From DAOTUL01 sp034437435 (GTDB taxonomy: Bacteria; Chloroflexota; Anaerolineae; Aggregatilineales; Phototrophicaceae): a DNA stretch of 17,991 nt. Positions 6,106 through 13,313 of this stretch are shown here, piece by piece; within the stretch, counting starts at the first letter, position 1; every line of letters starts with the position of its first letter. The notes under the pieces were generated by a model. It had not been told where the DNA came from and did not search any database. It saw only the letters and a list, made by a program, of their open reading frames with translations. Where the stretch lies: the NCBI GenBank assembly GCA_964417785.1, contig CAYQJO010000073.1, positions 1-17,991 on the forward strand. The letters are read 5' to 3'. A program made the translations under genes and the position numbers.

Positions 6106-7740
6106 ATGTGGGATGGATCAAAGATGACCATTGAGATCGATCAGACCATCTGTAACGGCTATCTGATGAAGTCGTTGGTGGCAGCCGGGTTGGCATGGCT
6201 GGAACACAACCGCGAGCGTGTCAACCAGATGAATGTGTTCCCGGTGCCGGATGGCGATACAGGAACCAACATGGTGTTGACCATGCAGAAAGGCTACGAG
6301 TCTATCGCCCATATTGATGAACCCGGTATCGGTGTGGTCAGCAAACAACTGGCACGCGGTACATTGCGCGGCGCACGCGGAAACTCTGGTGTCATCCTGT
6401 CACAGCTTCTGGCCGGCTTTGCTACCGTTCTCGATGGCAGCGATGAGATGGATGTGCATTTGTTTGTTCAGGCCTGCCAACGTGGTGCCGAGATTGCCTA
6501 CCAGGCGGTGCAGGAGCCGGTGGAAGGCACCATCCTCACGGTCGCACGCGAGGCAGCAGAGACTTTGCGAGACGATGCCGGTGACGATCTGATGAGCGCT
6601 TTTGAGACCCTGTTGACCGCTGCACGGGCGTCGCTGGCACGTACACCGGACCTGCTGCCAGAACTGAAACGTGCCGGAGTGCGCGATTCGGGGGGGCAGG
6701 GACTCGTCTTCATTCTGGAAGGGATGCACCGGGCTATCAACGGTCTGCCGGTTCACCTGAGCGAAAACCATCACAGTGTGACCGCAACTACCGTGCTGCC
6801 CGCGTCGGACGACGCCTACGGCTATGACGTGCAGTTTTTGATGTACGATGTGCGCCAGCCCGTCCCACAGATACGCGCTGATATTGAGGCCATAGGCTGG
6901 TCGGCGCTGGTGGTGGGCGATAACGAGATGGTGAAGGTTCACGTCCACGTCCACGATCCGGGTGTCCCCATCAGTTACGCCATCCAGAACAGCGCCCACA
7001 TTGACGATGTTGTGGTCGAGAACATGCAGGTTCAGTACGAGCAGCGCATGGTGGCCCATCCGGTGGAGACCAGCATCGCCGTCATCGCTGTTGCCCCCGG
7101 TGAAGGCATGCGGGCGATCTTCCAGCAAGAACTTGGTGCCGTCCGAGTTATCACTGGCGGCCAGACGATGAACCCCAGCACCGACGACTTTCTGGATGCT
7201 ATACGGGTTACCGGCGGCCAGAAAATTATCCTTCTGCCCAACAACAAGAATGTTGTCATGGCGGCACAACAGGCGGCGAGTATGGTGCCGGAGCGCGAAA
7301 TTGAGGTCGTCAAAACCACCAGTATCCCCCAGGGGATCGCGGCCATGCTCGCTTATCTGAACGCTGGTGTCGATGATCCGGTTAAGGTCGTGGCTGCGGC
7401 GATGGCCGATAGTGCAGCCCAGGTGATAACCGGCGAGGTTACACAGGCCACCCGCAACGCCCACTTCGACCGGGTAGACATCCATCAGGACGACTTTATC
7501 GGTATTTTGAACGGAGAACTGGTCACGGCCAGCGAGGATTGCGAGACGGTGATACAGGATTTGCTGAACAGGGCGGGAGCCAGTTATGCCGAACTGGTCA
7601 CATTGTATTATGGCAGCGACATATCCGAAACGCAGGCCCGGGCCATGGTTGACACATTGCAACCCGCGTTCCCGGACCAGGAATTTCACATTGTTTACGG
7701 AGGCCAGCCGCTCTATCCATTTATTGTTGGCGTAGAATAG
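6106..7740 (+). CDS. fakA: Fatty acid kinase subunit FakA (DhaL/YloV family)
   Basis: FakA is the ATP-binding subunit that phosphorylates a fatty acid carried by a FakB (DegV) partner; the acyl-phosphate then enters phospholipid synthesis. The 544 residues match the YloV/FakA length. The N-terminal DhaL (Dak2) domain (about 10-210) contains NVFPVPDGDTGTN (43-55) with the Mg-ATP-binding aspartates, ARGNSGVILSQLLAGFA (90-106) and DSGGQGL near 200. A middle domain and the FakA C-terminal domain end in TLYYGSDISE...HIVYGGQPLYPFIVGVE-like sequence typical of the family. Its partners follow directly: two degV genes. ATG 6106 has little Shine-Dalgarno; ATG 6124 (MTIEID) is an equally plausible start with a family-like N terminus. 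The 44-bp gap upstream is the largest in the gene run and could hold a weak promoter. Confidence 0.93.
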   Translation: MWDGSKMTIEIDQTICNGYLMKSLVAAGLAWLEHNRERVNQMNVFPVPDGDTGTNMVLTMQKGYESIAHIDEPGIGVVSKQLARGTLRGARGNSGVILSQLLAGFATVLDGSDEMDVHLFVQACQRGAEIAYQAVQEPVEGTILTVAREAAETLRDDAGDDLMSAFETLLTAARASLARTPDLLPELKRAGVRDSGGQGLVFILEGMHRAINGLPVHLSENHHSVTATTVLPASDDAYGYDVQFLMYDVRQPVPQIRADIEAIGWSALVVGDNEMVKVHVHVHDPGVPISYAIQNSAHIDDVVVENMQVQYEQRMVAHPVETSIAVIAVAPGEGMRAIFQQELGAVRVITGGQTMNPSTDDFLDAIRVTGGQKIILLPNNKNVVMAAQQAASMVPEREIEVVKTTSIPQGIAAMLAYLNAGVDDPVKVVAAAMADSAAQVITGEVTQATRNAHFDRVDIHQDDFIGILNGELVTASEDCETVIQDLLNRAGASYAELVTLYYGSDISETQARAMVDTLQPAFPDQEFHIVYGGQPLYPFIVGVE

Positions 7741-8613
7741 ATGTCCAGAATTCACATTGTTACCGATAGTTATGCCAATTTTGTTGATCCACGCTTTCTG
7801 ATTGAACAGCCTGTGACTGTTATCCCTAATCAGATTCAAATGGGGGCAGATCGTTTCCGTGAAGGCGTAGACATGGATAACGAACAGGCATTGGCGCTGA
7901 TCCGCCAGTACCAGATTGTCCCAGCGATTATCGAGCCAACCATAGAAGACTATATTCACACCTACCGCCATCTCATCCCTAACCATGACGCCATCATTTC
8001 GATCCACGCTTCCCGCGAAATCTCCACTAACTGGGAACGTGCCCGCACCGCCGCCCAACAGATGATGGGCCAATGCAAAATTGTCGTGATCGACTCACAA
8101 ATGTTGTGTACCGCCCAGGCGATGTTGGTGCAGGTGGCCGCCAGGGCCGTTTTGCAGCAGATGCAGACTGAGGACATCGTGCGCCAGGTACGCGGTGCTA
8201 TTGAACGTATCTATGCGGTGTATTTCGTCGAAACATTGGATTATCTACGGGTAAACAAGATCATGGATGCGTCACATGCGATCCTGGGTAGTATGCTGGG
8301 ATTGAAGCCGTTCATCACACTGGAAAGCGGTCAGCCGGTCTTGATGGAAAAGGTCAAGACGCTCAGTCAGGCGGTTGAACGGTTGGTCGAGTTTGCTGTT
8401 GAGTTCACCGACATCGAACAGGGGGCGATTTTACATTACCAGACCGCCCTTAGCGAACCCCTGCACCTGTTGAGCGAACGTCTGATGCAGGACTTCCCGG
8501 CGCAGCCTTTCCCCAGGGCTGTCTATAATCCCTCAATGGCGGCGCTCATCGGACCGGATGCGACCGGCATGGTTATTCTGGAATGTGAAATGGACGCCAT
8601 CGATGACTTTTAA
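7741..8613 (+). CDS. Divergent DegV family protein (FakB-like), first paralogue
   Basis: This 290-residue DegV-fold protein begins at the base after the fakA stop. VTDSYANF (7-14), IIEPTIEDY (63-71), TLDYLR (165-170) and LGLKPFITLESGQP (186-199) show the family. DegV/FakB proteins bind a fatty acid and present its carboxylate to FakA. Several signature positions are altered: TSQPS-like is IIEPT, LSGT-like is REISTNW (92-98), the [KR]xGR after the TLDYLR block is VNKIMD, and the GTHxGPG loop reads AALIGPDATG (267-276), with L269 where a histidine is usual. It may bind another lipid or act as a regulator or chaperone instead of a kinase substrate carrier. The end overlaps the second paralogue by 11 bp. 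Confidence 0.85.
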   Translation: MSRIHIVTDSYANFVDPRFLIEQPVTVIPNQIQMGADRFREGVDMDNEQALALIRQYQIVPAIIEPTIEDYIHTYRHLIPNHDAIISIHASREISTNWERARTAAQQMMGQCKIVVIDSQMLCTAQAMLVQVAARAVLQQMQTEDIVRQVRGAIERIYAVYFVETLDYLRVNKIMDASHAILGSMLGLKPFITLESGQPVLMEKVKTLSQAVERLVEFAVEFTDIEQGAILHYQTALSEPLHLLSERLMQDFPAQPFPRAVYNPSMAALIGPDATGMVILECEMDAIDDF

Positions 8614-9469
8614 GACGATCAAACTGGTTACGGACAGCGTGGCCGATGTCCCCGACGATCTTGTCGATGAACTGGGGATCACAGTAGTGCCGTGCTATGT
8701 CAACTATGGGGGCCAGAGCTTCGCCGATGACGGCGTGGAACTGATCCGCGAAGCGTACTACAATGCGCTACCGAACATGAGTGAAACGCCCACCACCGCT
8801 GCCATGTCGCCCGATTTTGCCCGCGAGATGATCGAGCCAGCGTTTGCGGGGGCCGATCATCTGGTCGTCATTACCACACCGTCGCGCTTGAGCGGTATTC
8901 ACAACGCCATGCGTCAGGCCACCAGCAACCTGCCGCCGGAACAGGTCACCGTGATCGACAGCGGGCAACTCAGCATCGGCATCGGCTGGCAGGTAATTCT
9001 CGGCGCAGAGGTCGCCGCCGAAACCGGTGATGTCGAACGCACCCTGGCCGCAATCCGGGGGGTGCAGCAAAATCAATCGGTATACGCGACATTGGGATCG
9101 TTGGAGTTCCTGCGACGCAGTGGACGGGTCGGTTGGGCCACTGCCGGTATTGGCAACCTGCTGCACATCAAGCCCACCGTCAGAGTGTTAGGTGGCGATG
9201 TCAGCGCGATTGCCCGCACCCGCACCTTTTCCCGTGCGCTCGATTATCTGGCCGATGTGATCCGGGAAAGCGGTCCGCTGGATCGTGCCGCCATCCTGCA
9301 TATCAACAACACCGGTGGGATGGACGAACTTCGCATCCGGTTGGCCGACATCCTGCCCGAAAACACGATCACCGGCTTGATTGGTCCGGCGCTTGGTACC
9401 CACATTGGTCCCGGCAGCGTCGGAATTGCGACCGTAAATAAAGGTTGGAAAGATGCCATCAGCACTTGA
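8603..9469 (+). CDS. fakB: DegV family fatty-acid-binding protein (FakB-like), second paralogue
   Basis: This 288-residue DegV protein shows the usual features: VTDSVADVPDDL (9-20), GITVVP (25-30), SRLSGIHNA (94-102), SLEFLRRSGRVG (166-177), LLHIKP (186-191), and the loop GTHIGPGSVG (265-274) with H267, which in FakB helps bind the carboxyl/phosphate head. It is the likelier partner of FakA for making acyl-phosphate. The TSQPS-like motif is altered here too (ETPTTAAMSPDF, 61-72) but keeps hydroxyl residues. The frame is open upstream to 8558; ATG 8603, inside the end of the first paralogue, gives the family-like N terminus MTFKTIKLVTDS. It overlaps recG by 17 bp, so the order fakA - degV - degV - recG is tightly packed. 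Confidence 0.92.
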   Translation: MTFKTIKLVTDSVADVPDDLVDELGITVVPCYVNYGGQSFADDGVELIREAYYNALPNMSETPTTAAMSPDFAREMIEPAFAGADHLVVITTPSRLSGIHNAMRQATSNLPPEQVTVIDSGQLSIGIGWQVILGAEVAAETGDVERTLAAIRGVQQNQSVYATLGSLEFLRRSGRVGWATAGIGNLLHIKPTVRVLGGDVSAIARTRTFSRALDYLADVIRESGPLDRAAILHINNTGGMDELRIRLADILPENTITGLIGPALGTHIGPGSVGIATVNKGWKDAIST

Positions 9470-12023
9470 GACACTTGTCAAAATCCTGAAATTAGAACGC
9501 CGACAAGGCTACAAGAACAACGCCGTCATCGGTGGACTGGCCGCCTACGGCGAGACCTGGGCACCCGGCGCACACAAGCAGGCCCGGAAGCCAGAACACC
9601 ACATGCTGGTGGATGAGCTTTCGCATCTGCTTAAGGTTTACGAAGACATCGACAATCGTAACGCTCGCCACGATGCCGTCAACTACATGATGGACCGCAT
9701 CATGGGACGTGCGCCAACACCACCAGAGTTCCAGGTCGCTGAAATCGAAACCGAACCGCCTCCGCCATTGGACGAACCTGGAGAAGAATCGGTCACGGAG
9801 GTTGAGCCGCCACCGGAGCCAAGAACAAAACAGCGTGAGCGTTCCCAACCACCGCGCAAACGGCGCGACCCGAACCAAACCGATCTGCCAACACGGCCTC
9901 GTCTGGCCCGTCCACCGCGCAGCCAGCGCAAAGATATTGACCCGGAGGAGGCCACTGACATCATGCGCGGTCTGGATGCACCGGTGAACAACGTCAAAGG
10001 TGTTGGACCGCGCATGGTCGAGTCGTTGGACAAACTGGGCATTCAAACCATCAGCGACTTGCTCTTTTTCCTGCCACGCCGCTACGACGATTACACCCAA
10101 CTGGCCTATATCAGCCGGCTCGAACCAGAAACCACCGTGACGGTCATCGGCACGGTGCGCTTCACCCAGGTACGGCAGGGCCGCAACAGCCGCCAGGATT
10201 TCTACCTGGAACTGGATGACGGATCGGGTGTCCTCAACGTCATCTTCTTCGGCCAGCACTATCTCTCACGGCAACTGCGCGTTGGCAAGCAGATCGTCCT
10301 CAGTGGCAAGACAACGGTCTTCCGCGACCGGTTGCAAATGGTCAACCCGGAATGGGAGGAACTGGAAAGCGAGAATCTACACACGGTCGGTATTGTGCCG
10401 GTCTATTCGCTCACCGAGGGGTTGAATACTCGCCGCCTGCGCCGTCTGATGCGCGACACAGTGGAGTACTGGACCGAACACCTGCCAGATTATGTCCCTG
10501 CCGATACGCTGGATCGCGCCGACCTGGGCGACCTGGGCTGGACGATCAAGAATCTGCATTTCCCGGAAAGCGAAGATCACCTGCGCCATGCCCGGCGGCG
10601 CTTCATTTTTGACCAGCTTCTGCTGCTGCAACTGGCAATCCTGGCGAACCGGCGTGAATGGCAGGCTGTTCCCGGCCAATCGCTGCCGATTACCGACGAA
10701 TTTCTCGACTCATTTATCGATACTGTCTTCCCCTACCCACTGACAGGGGCGCAGCGTCGCGCTGTTGACGACATCCGCCGCGACATCGCCATGCCCACAC
10801 CGATGAACCGCCTGCTCCAGGGCGATGTCGGTTCGGGCAAGACGGCGGTCGCTGTGACCGCACTGGCGATGGCGTTTGCTAACGGCAAGCAGGCTGCTCT
10901 GATGGCCCCGACCGGCATCCTGGCCGAACAACACTACCGGGGAATCAGCAAGGCACTGGAAAGTATGCCGGGCGAACATAAGCCAGCGGTGGCCCTATTG
11001 ACCGGTTCACTATCAGAGACGGAACGGCAGGCCGTGTATGACAGACTGGTGGACGGCTCGATTGACATCGTGATCGGCACCCACGCCATTATCCAGTCGG
11101 GTGTCGAGTTCAACGATCTGGCGCTGGCAATCATCGATGAGCAGCACCGATTCGGCGTTGGTCAGCGGGGTACGCTGCGCGGCAAAGGTACCAATCCACA
11201 TATCCTGGTGATGACCGCCACACCAATCCCGCGTACACTGGCACTGACTCTTTACGCCGATCTCGATCTGTCGATCATGGACGAAATGCCACCAGGCCGC
11301 AAGCCTATCCAGACCCGGATCGTCGAGAATGTGGAACGGGAACGTATTTACAGCTTTGTCGAAGCTCAGATCGAACAGGGACGTCAGGCGTTCATCGTCC
11401 ACCCGCTGGTAGAAGCTTCCGACAAAATCGAGGCTAAATCCGCGACCGAGGCTTACGAGGAGTTGAGCAAAGTCTTCTTCCGTCACCGTGTAGGACTGCT
11501 GCATGGGCGCATGAAGTCAGCCGAAAAAGATGAGATCATGGCGGCCTTCGCCAACCATGAATTCGATGTGCTGGTGACGACCTCAGTCGCCGAAGTCGGT
11601 GTGGACATCCCCAACGCCAGCGTCATCATCATCGAAGGAGCCAACCGCTTTGGACTGGCCCAACTGCACCAGTTCCGGGGGCGCGTCGGGCGCGGTGAAC
11701 ACGCATCCTACTGCCTGCTGATCCCGGATACCGTCACACCGGAAGGCCAGGAGCGCCTTCAGGCAATGGAAGATACCAACGACGGCTTCAAGCTGGCGGA
11801 AATTGACTGGAAGCTGCGCGGTGCCGGCGATCTGGTCGGTGTGCGCCAGAGCGGACGCAACACCCTGCAATTGATGGAAGCCATGACACCAGAACTGGTT
11901 GAACTGGCGCAGCGTGAAGCCCGCACCATCTACGTTGAAGACCCGTATTTAAGCCAGGAGGTTCACCACCTGTTGGCGGAGCGGGTGGACATGCTCTATA
12001 ACGATCAGAGCGATGTCAGTTGA
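9453..12023 (+). CDS. recG: ATP-dependent DNA helicase RecG with N-terminal extension
   Basis: RecG is a superfamily 2 helicase that remodels stalled replication forks and branch-migrates Holliday junctions. Of its 856 residues, about 1-90 form a charged helical region, 97-167 a Pro/Arg-rich linker, and 170 onward the canonical protein. That part has an HhH-like VKGVGPRMVESLDKLGI (181-197), the wedge/OB domain (about 225-300), Walker A GDVGSGKT (457-464), DEQH (562-565), TATPIPRTL (588-596), HGRMK (684-688) and QLHQFRGRVGRG (737-748). E. coli RecG is about 690 residues, so the extension is about 165. A helical N-terminal domain is also known in Thermotoga RecG. The start ATG 9453 overlaps the degV gene; no internal start gives a better family boundary. 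All helicase motifs are intact. Confidence 0.95.
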   Translation: MPSALETLVKILKLERRQGYKNNAVIGGLAAYGETWAPGAHKQARKPEHHMLVDELSHLLKVYEDIDNRNARHDAVNYMMDRIMGRAPTPPEFQVAEIETEPPPPLDEPGEESVTEVEPPPEPRTKQRERSQPPRKRRDPNQTDLPTRPRLARPPRSQRKDIDPEEATDIMRGLDAPVNNVKGVGPRMVESLDKLGIQTISDLLFFLPRRYDDYTQLAYISRLEPETTVTVIGTVRFTQVRQGRNSRQDFYLELDDGSGVLNVIFFGQHYLSRQLRVGKQIVLSGKTTVFRDRLQMVNPEWEELESENLHTVGIVPVYSLTEGLNTRRLRRLMRDTVEYWTEHLPDYVPADTLDRADLGDLGWTIKNLHFPESEDHLRHARRRFIFDQLLLLQLAILANRREWQAVPGQSLPITDEFLDSFIDTVFPYPLTGAQRRAVDDIRRDIAMPTPMNRLLQGDVGSGKTAVAVTALAMAFANGKQAALMAPTGILAEQHYRGISKALESMPGEHKPAVALLTGSLSETERQAVYDRLVDGSIDIVIGTHAIIQSGVEFNDLALAIIDEQHRFGVGQRGTLRGKGTNPHILVMTATPIPRTLALTLYADLDLSIMDEMPPGRKPIQTRIVENVERERIYSFVEAQIEQGRQAFIVHPLVEASDKIEAKSATEAYEELSKVFFRHRVGLLHGRMKSAEKDEIMAAFANHEFDVLVTTSVAEVGVDIPNASVIIIEGANRFGLAQLHQFRGRVGRGEHASYCLLIPDTVTPEGQERLQAMEDTNDGFKLAEIDWKLRGAGDLVGVRQSGRNTLQLMEAMTPELVELAQREARTIYVEDPYLSQEVHHLLAERVDMLYNDQSDVS

Positions 12024-12057
12024 GCCATACTGAACAGCTATCTGGAGAAACACAACC

Positions 12058-12588
12058 ATGTCTCGTACAGCCGTGTATCCGGCAACACTCGACCCGATTC
12101 ATAACGGCCACATCGATATTGCCATCCGGGCTGCCAAGATATTCGATGAAGTGATTGTCGCTATCTACGCATTCCCCAAAAAGAAACTGCTGTTTTCTGT
12201 CGATCAGCGGGTGGAATTGGCGCAGCAAGCCTTTTCAGGCTACGATAATATAAAAGTTGCGAAATATTCTAATTTGACAGTAAACTATGCACAGAGCGTT
12301 GGGGCAATGGCTTTGATACGTGGACTTCGGGTCTTCTCCGATTTCGAGTTCGAGTTTCGGATGGGGCTGGCGAACAAGAAACTGGCACCGGAGATCGAAA
12401 CGGTCGCCATCATGTCGGATGAACGCCATGTCCATATCAGTTCCAGTACGGTCCGTGAAATCGCGGAACTGGGAGGCGATGTGTCATCGTTTGTGCCATC
12501 GTTCGTCGAAGACGCCCTGAAGGTGCGGTTTGCCGAACTGCACGCCAACAGTGACAGTCCGGGCTATACCGTGAGCATACGGGACTAG
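12058..12588 (+). CDS. coaD: Phosphopantetheine adenylyltransferase
   Basis: CoaD transfers AMP from ATP to 4'-phosphopantetheine, the penultimate step of coenzyme A synthesis. The 176 residues exceed the common 160 by a short C-terminal tail. The nucleotidyltransferase motif is YPATLDPIHNGH (7-18) with HNGH at 15-18 (family pattern (T/H)xGH). RGLRVFSDFEFEFRM (88-102) and the ISSSTVREIAELGGDVSSFVP block (about 126-146) are typical. The start is ATG 12058 with GGAGA about 10 nt upstream. It follows recG by 34 bp and precedes a coiled-coil gene by 11 bp. The stretch 12240-12300 is locally AT-rich. Confidence 0.96.
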   Translation: MSRTAVYPATLDPIHNGHIDIAIRAAKIFDEVIVAIYAFPKKKLLFSVDQRVELAQQAFSGYDNIKVAKYSNLTVNYAQSVGAMALIRGLRVFSDFEFEFRMGLANKKLAPEIETVAIMSDERHVHISSSTVREIAELGGDVSSFVPSFVEDALKVRFAELHANSDSPGYTVSIRD

Positions 12589-12599
12589 AAGGAGACATC

Positions 12600-13154
12600 A
12601 TGGATATTCAACATCTTGTAGATCGTCTGGAAGACCTGATTGATGAAGGGCGGCATATGCCCTTCAGCAAGTACACAATGGTCGATGAAGAACGTGCGCT
12701 TGAAATCATCGACCAGATGCGTATCTCCATCCCGGAGGAGATCGAAAAAGCCGCTCGTATCCTGGCGCAGCGGGACCGTGTGCTGGCACAGGCCAACGAA
12801 GAAGCGGCCCGTATCCTCCAGCAGTCCCGCGAGAAGGGCAATGAGATGCTGGATCAGGATGTGAATGTCCAGGCGGCGCAAAACCGGGCTGCTAACATTG
12901 TTGAGGAAGCCCGCCAGAAAGCCGCTCAGATCATGACCGAAGCCGACCAGTATTGTATGCATATCTTGAGCCAGCTAGAGCAGAACTTGCAGCGCAACCT
13001 CAATCAGGTACGCAACGGCATCAACGAATTGAACCACCAGCCAGAACAGGCCGAGCAGGTTCAGGCACAGATACAGGAGCCTCAGCCGACCGTTGCCGAG
13101 ATTCCGCAGCGTGAACGGGTGGATGCTGGAATCAGCCTGCGTCGCGGTCAATAG
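12600..13154 (+). CDS. Coiled-coil protein, DivIVA/ATP-synthase-b-like
   Basis: This 184-residue charged protein has an ordered N-terminal segment (1-45: DIQHLVDRLEDLIDEGRHMP, VDEERALEIIDQMR) and a long alpha-helical coiled coil (about 45-145) rich in Ala, Glu, Gln and Arg with repeats such as AARILAQR and EAARILQQ. A Gln/Pro-rich tail follows (146-184). Proteins of this type, often labelled ATPase or DivIVA-like, sit next to coaD in many Gram-positive bacteria and resemble the helical stalk of F0F1 subunit b. There is no ATPase motif, so I infer a structural role, perhaps at the membrane or septum. The start ATG 12600 has AAGGAGA at 12589-12595. The stop TAG is followed in the same frame by the small membrane ORF at 13161. 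Confidence 0.75.
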   Translation: MDIQHLVDRLEDLIDEGRHMPFSKYTMVDEERALEIIDQMRISIPEEIEKAARILAQRDRVLAQANEEAARILQQSREKGNEMLDQDVNVQAAQNRAANIVEEARQKAAQIMTEADQYCMHILSQLEQNLQRNLNQVRNGINELNHQPEQAEQVQAQIQEPQPTVAEIPQRERVDAGISLRRGQ

Positions 13155-13160
13155 ACAGGG

Positions 13161-13313
13161 TTGATTGCCATTCTCAGTCTGGTGATTATGATGCTGACAG
13201 CGGCAGCATATGGCCGGATGATTAACACCCTGATCGTCTTCGGATCGCCCGGTCAATTCGATGTCGTCCACCGGCAGCGCATTTTCCTGTATGGCGCGAA
13301 AGCGACGCACTGA
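13161..13313 (+). CDS. Probable small membrane peptide, unrecognised
   Basis: This is a 50-codon open frame from TTG 13161 to TGA 13313, too short for usual ORF thresholds. GTG 13182, ATG 13188 and ATG 13191 are alternative starts, and none has a good Shine-Dalgarno. The N-terminal half is strongly hydrophobic (LIAILSLVIMMLTAAAYGRM, then INTLIVFG), and the rest is basic (HRQRIFLYGAKATH). It fills the gap between the coiled-coil gene and comEC, ends in a TGATG overlap with the comEC start, and has a high share of G/C at third codon positions like its neighbours. It is also in the same frame as the upstream gene, separated only by that gene's TAG plus two codons. I do not know a family. Confidence 0.45.
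   Translation: MIAILSLVIMMLTAAAYGRMINTLIVFGSPGQFDVVHRQRIFLYGAKATH

Noticed and set aside
6400..8073. 557-codon open frame on the minus strand
   Set aside because: It lies wholly antisense to fakA and the first degV gene, whose family motifs are unmistakable. Its translation is rich in His, Asn and Arg with no motif, as expected from the mirror of a GC-biased coding frame.
12276..12281. TTGACA hexamer in an AT-rich patch
   Set aside because: It is inside coaD, and no -10 box is found 16-18 nt downstream.
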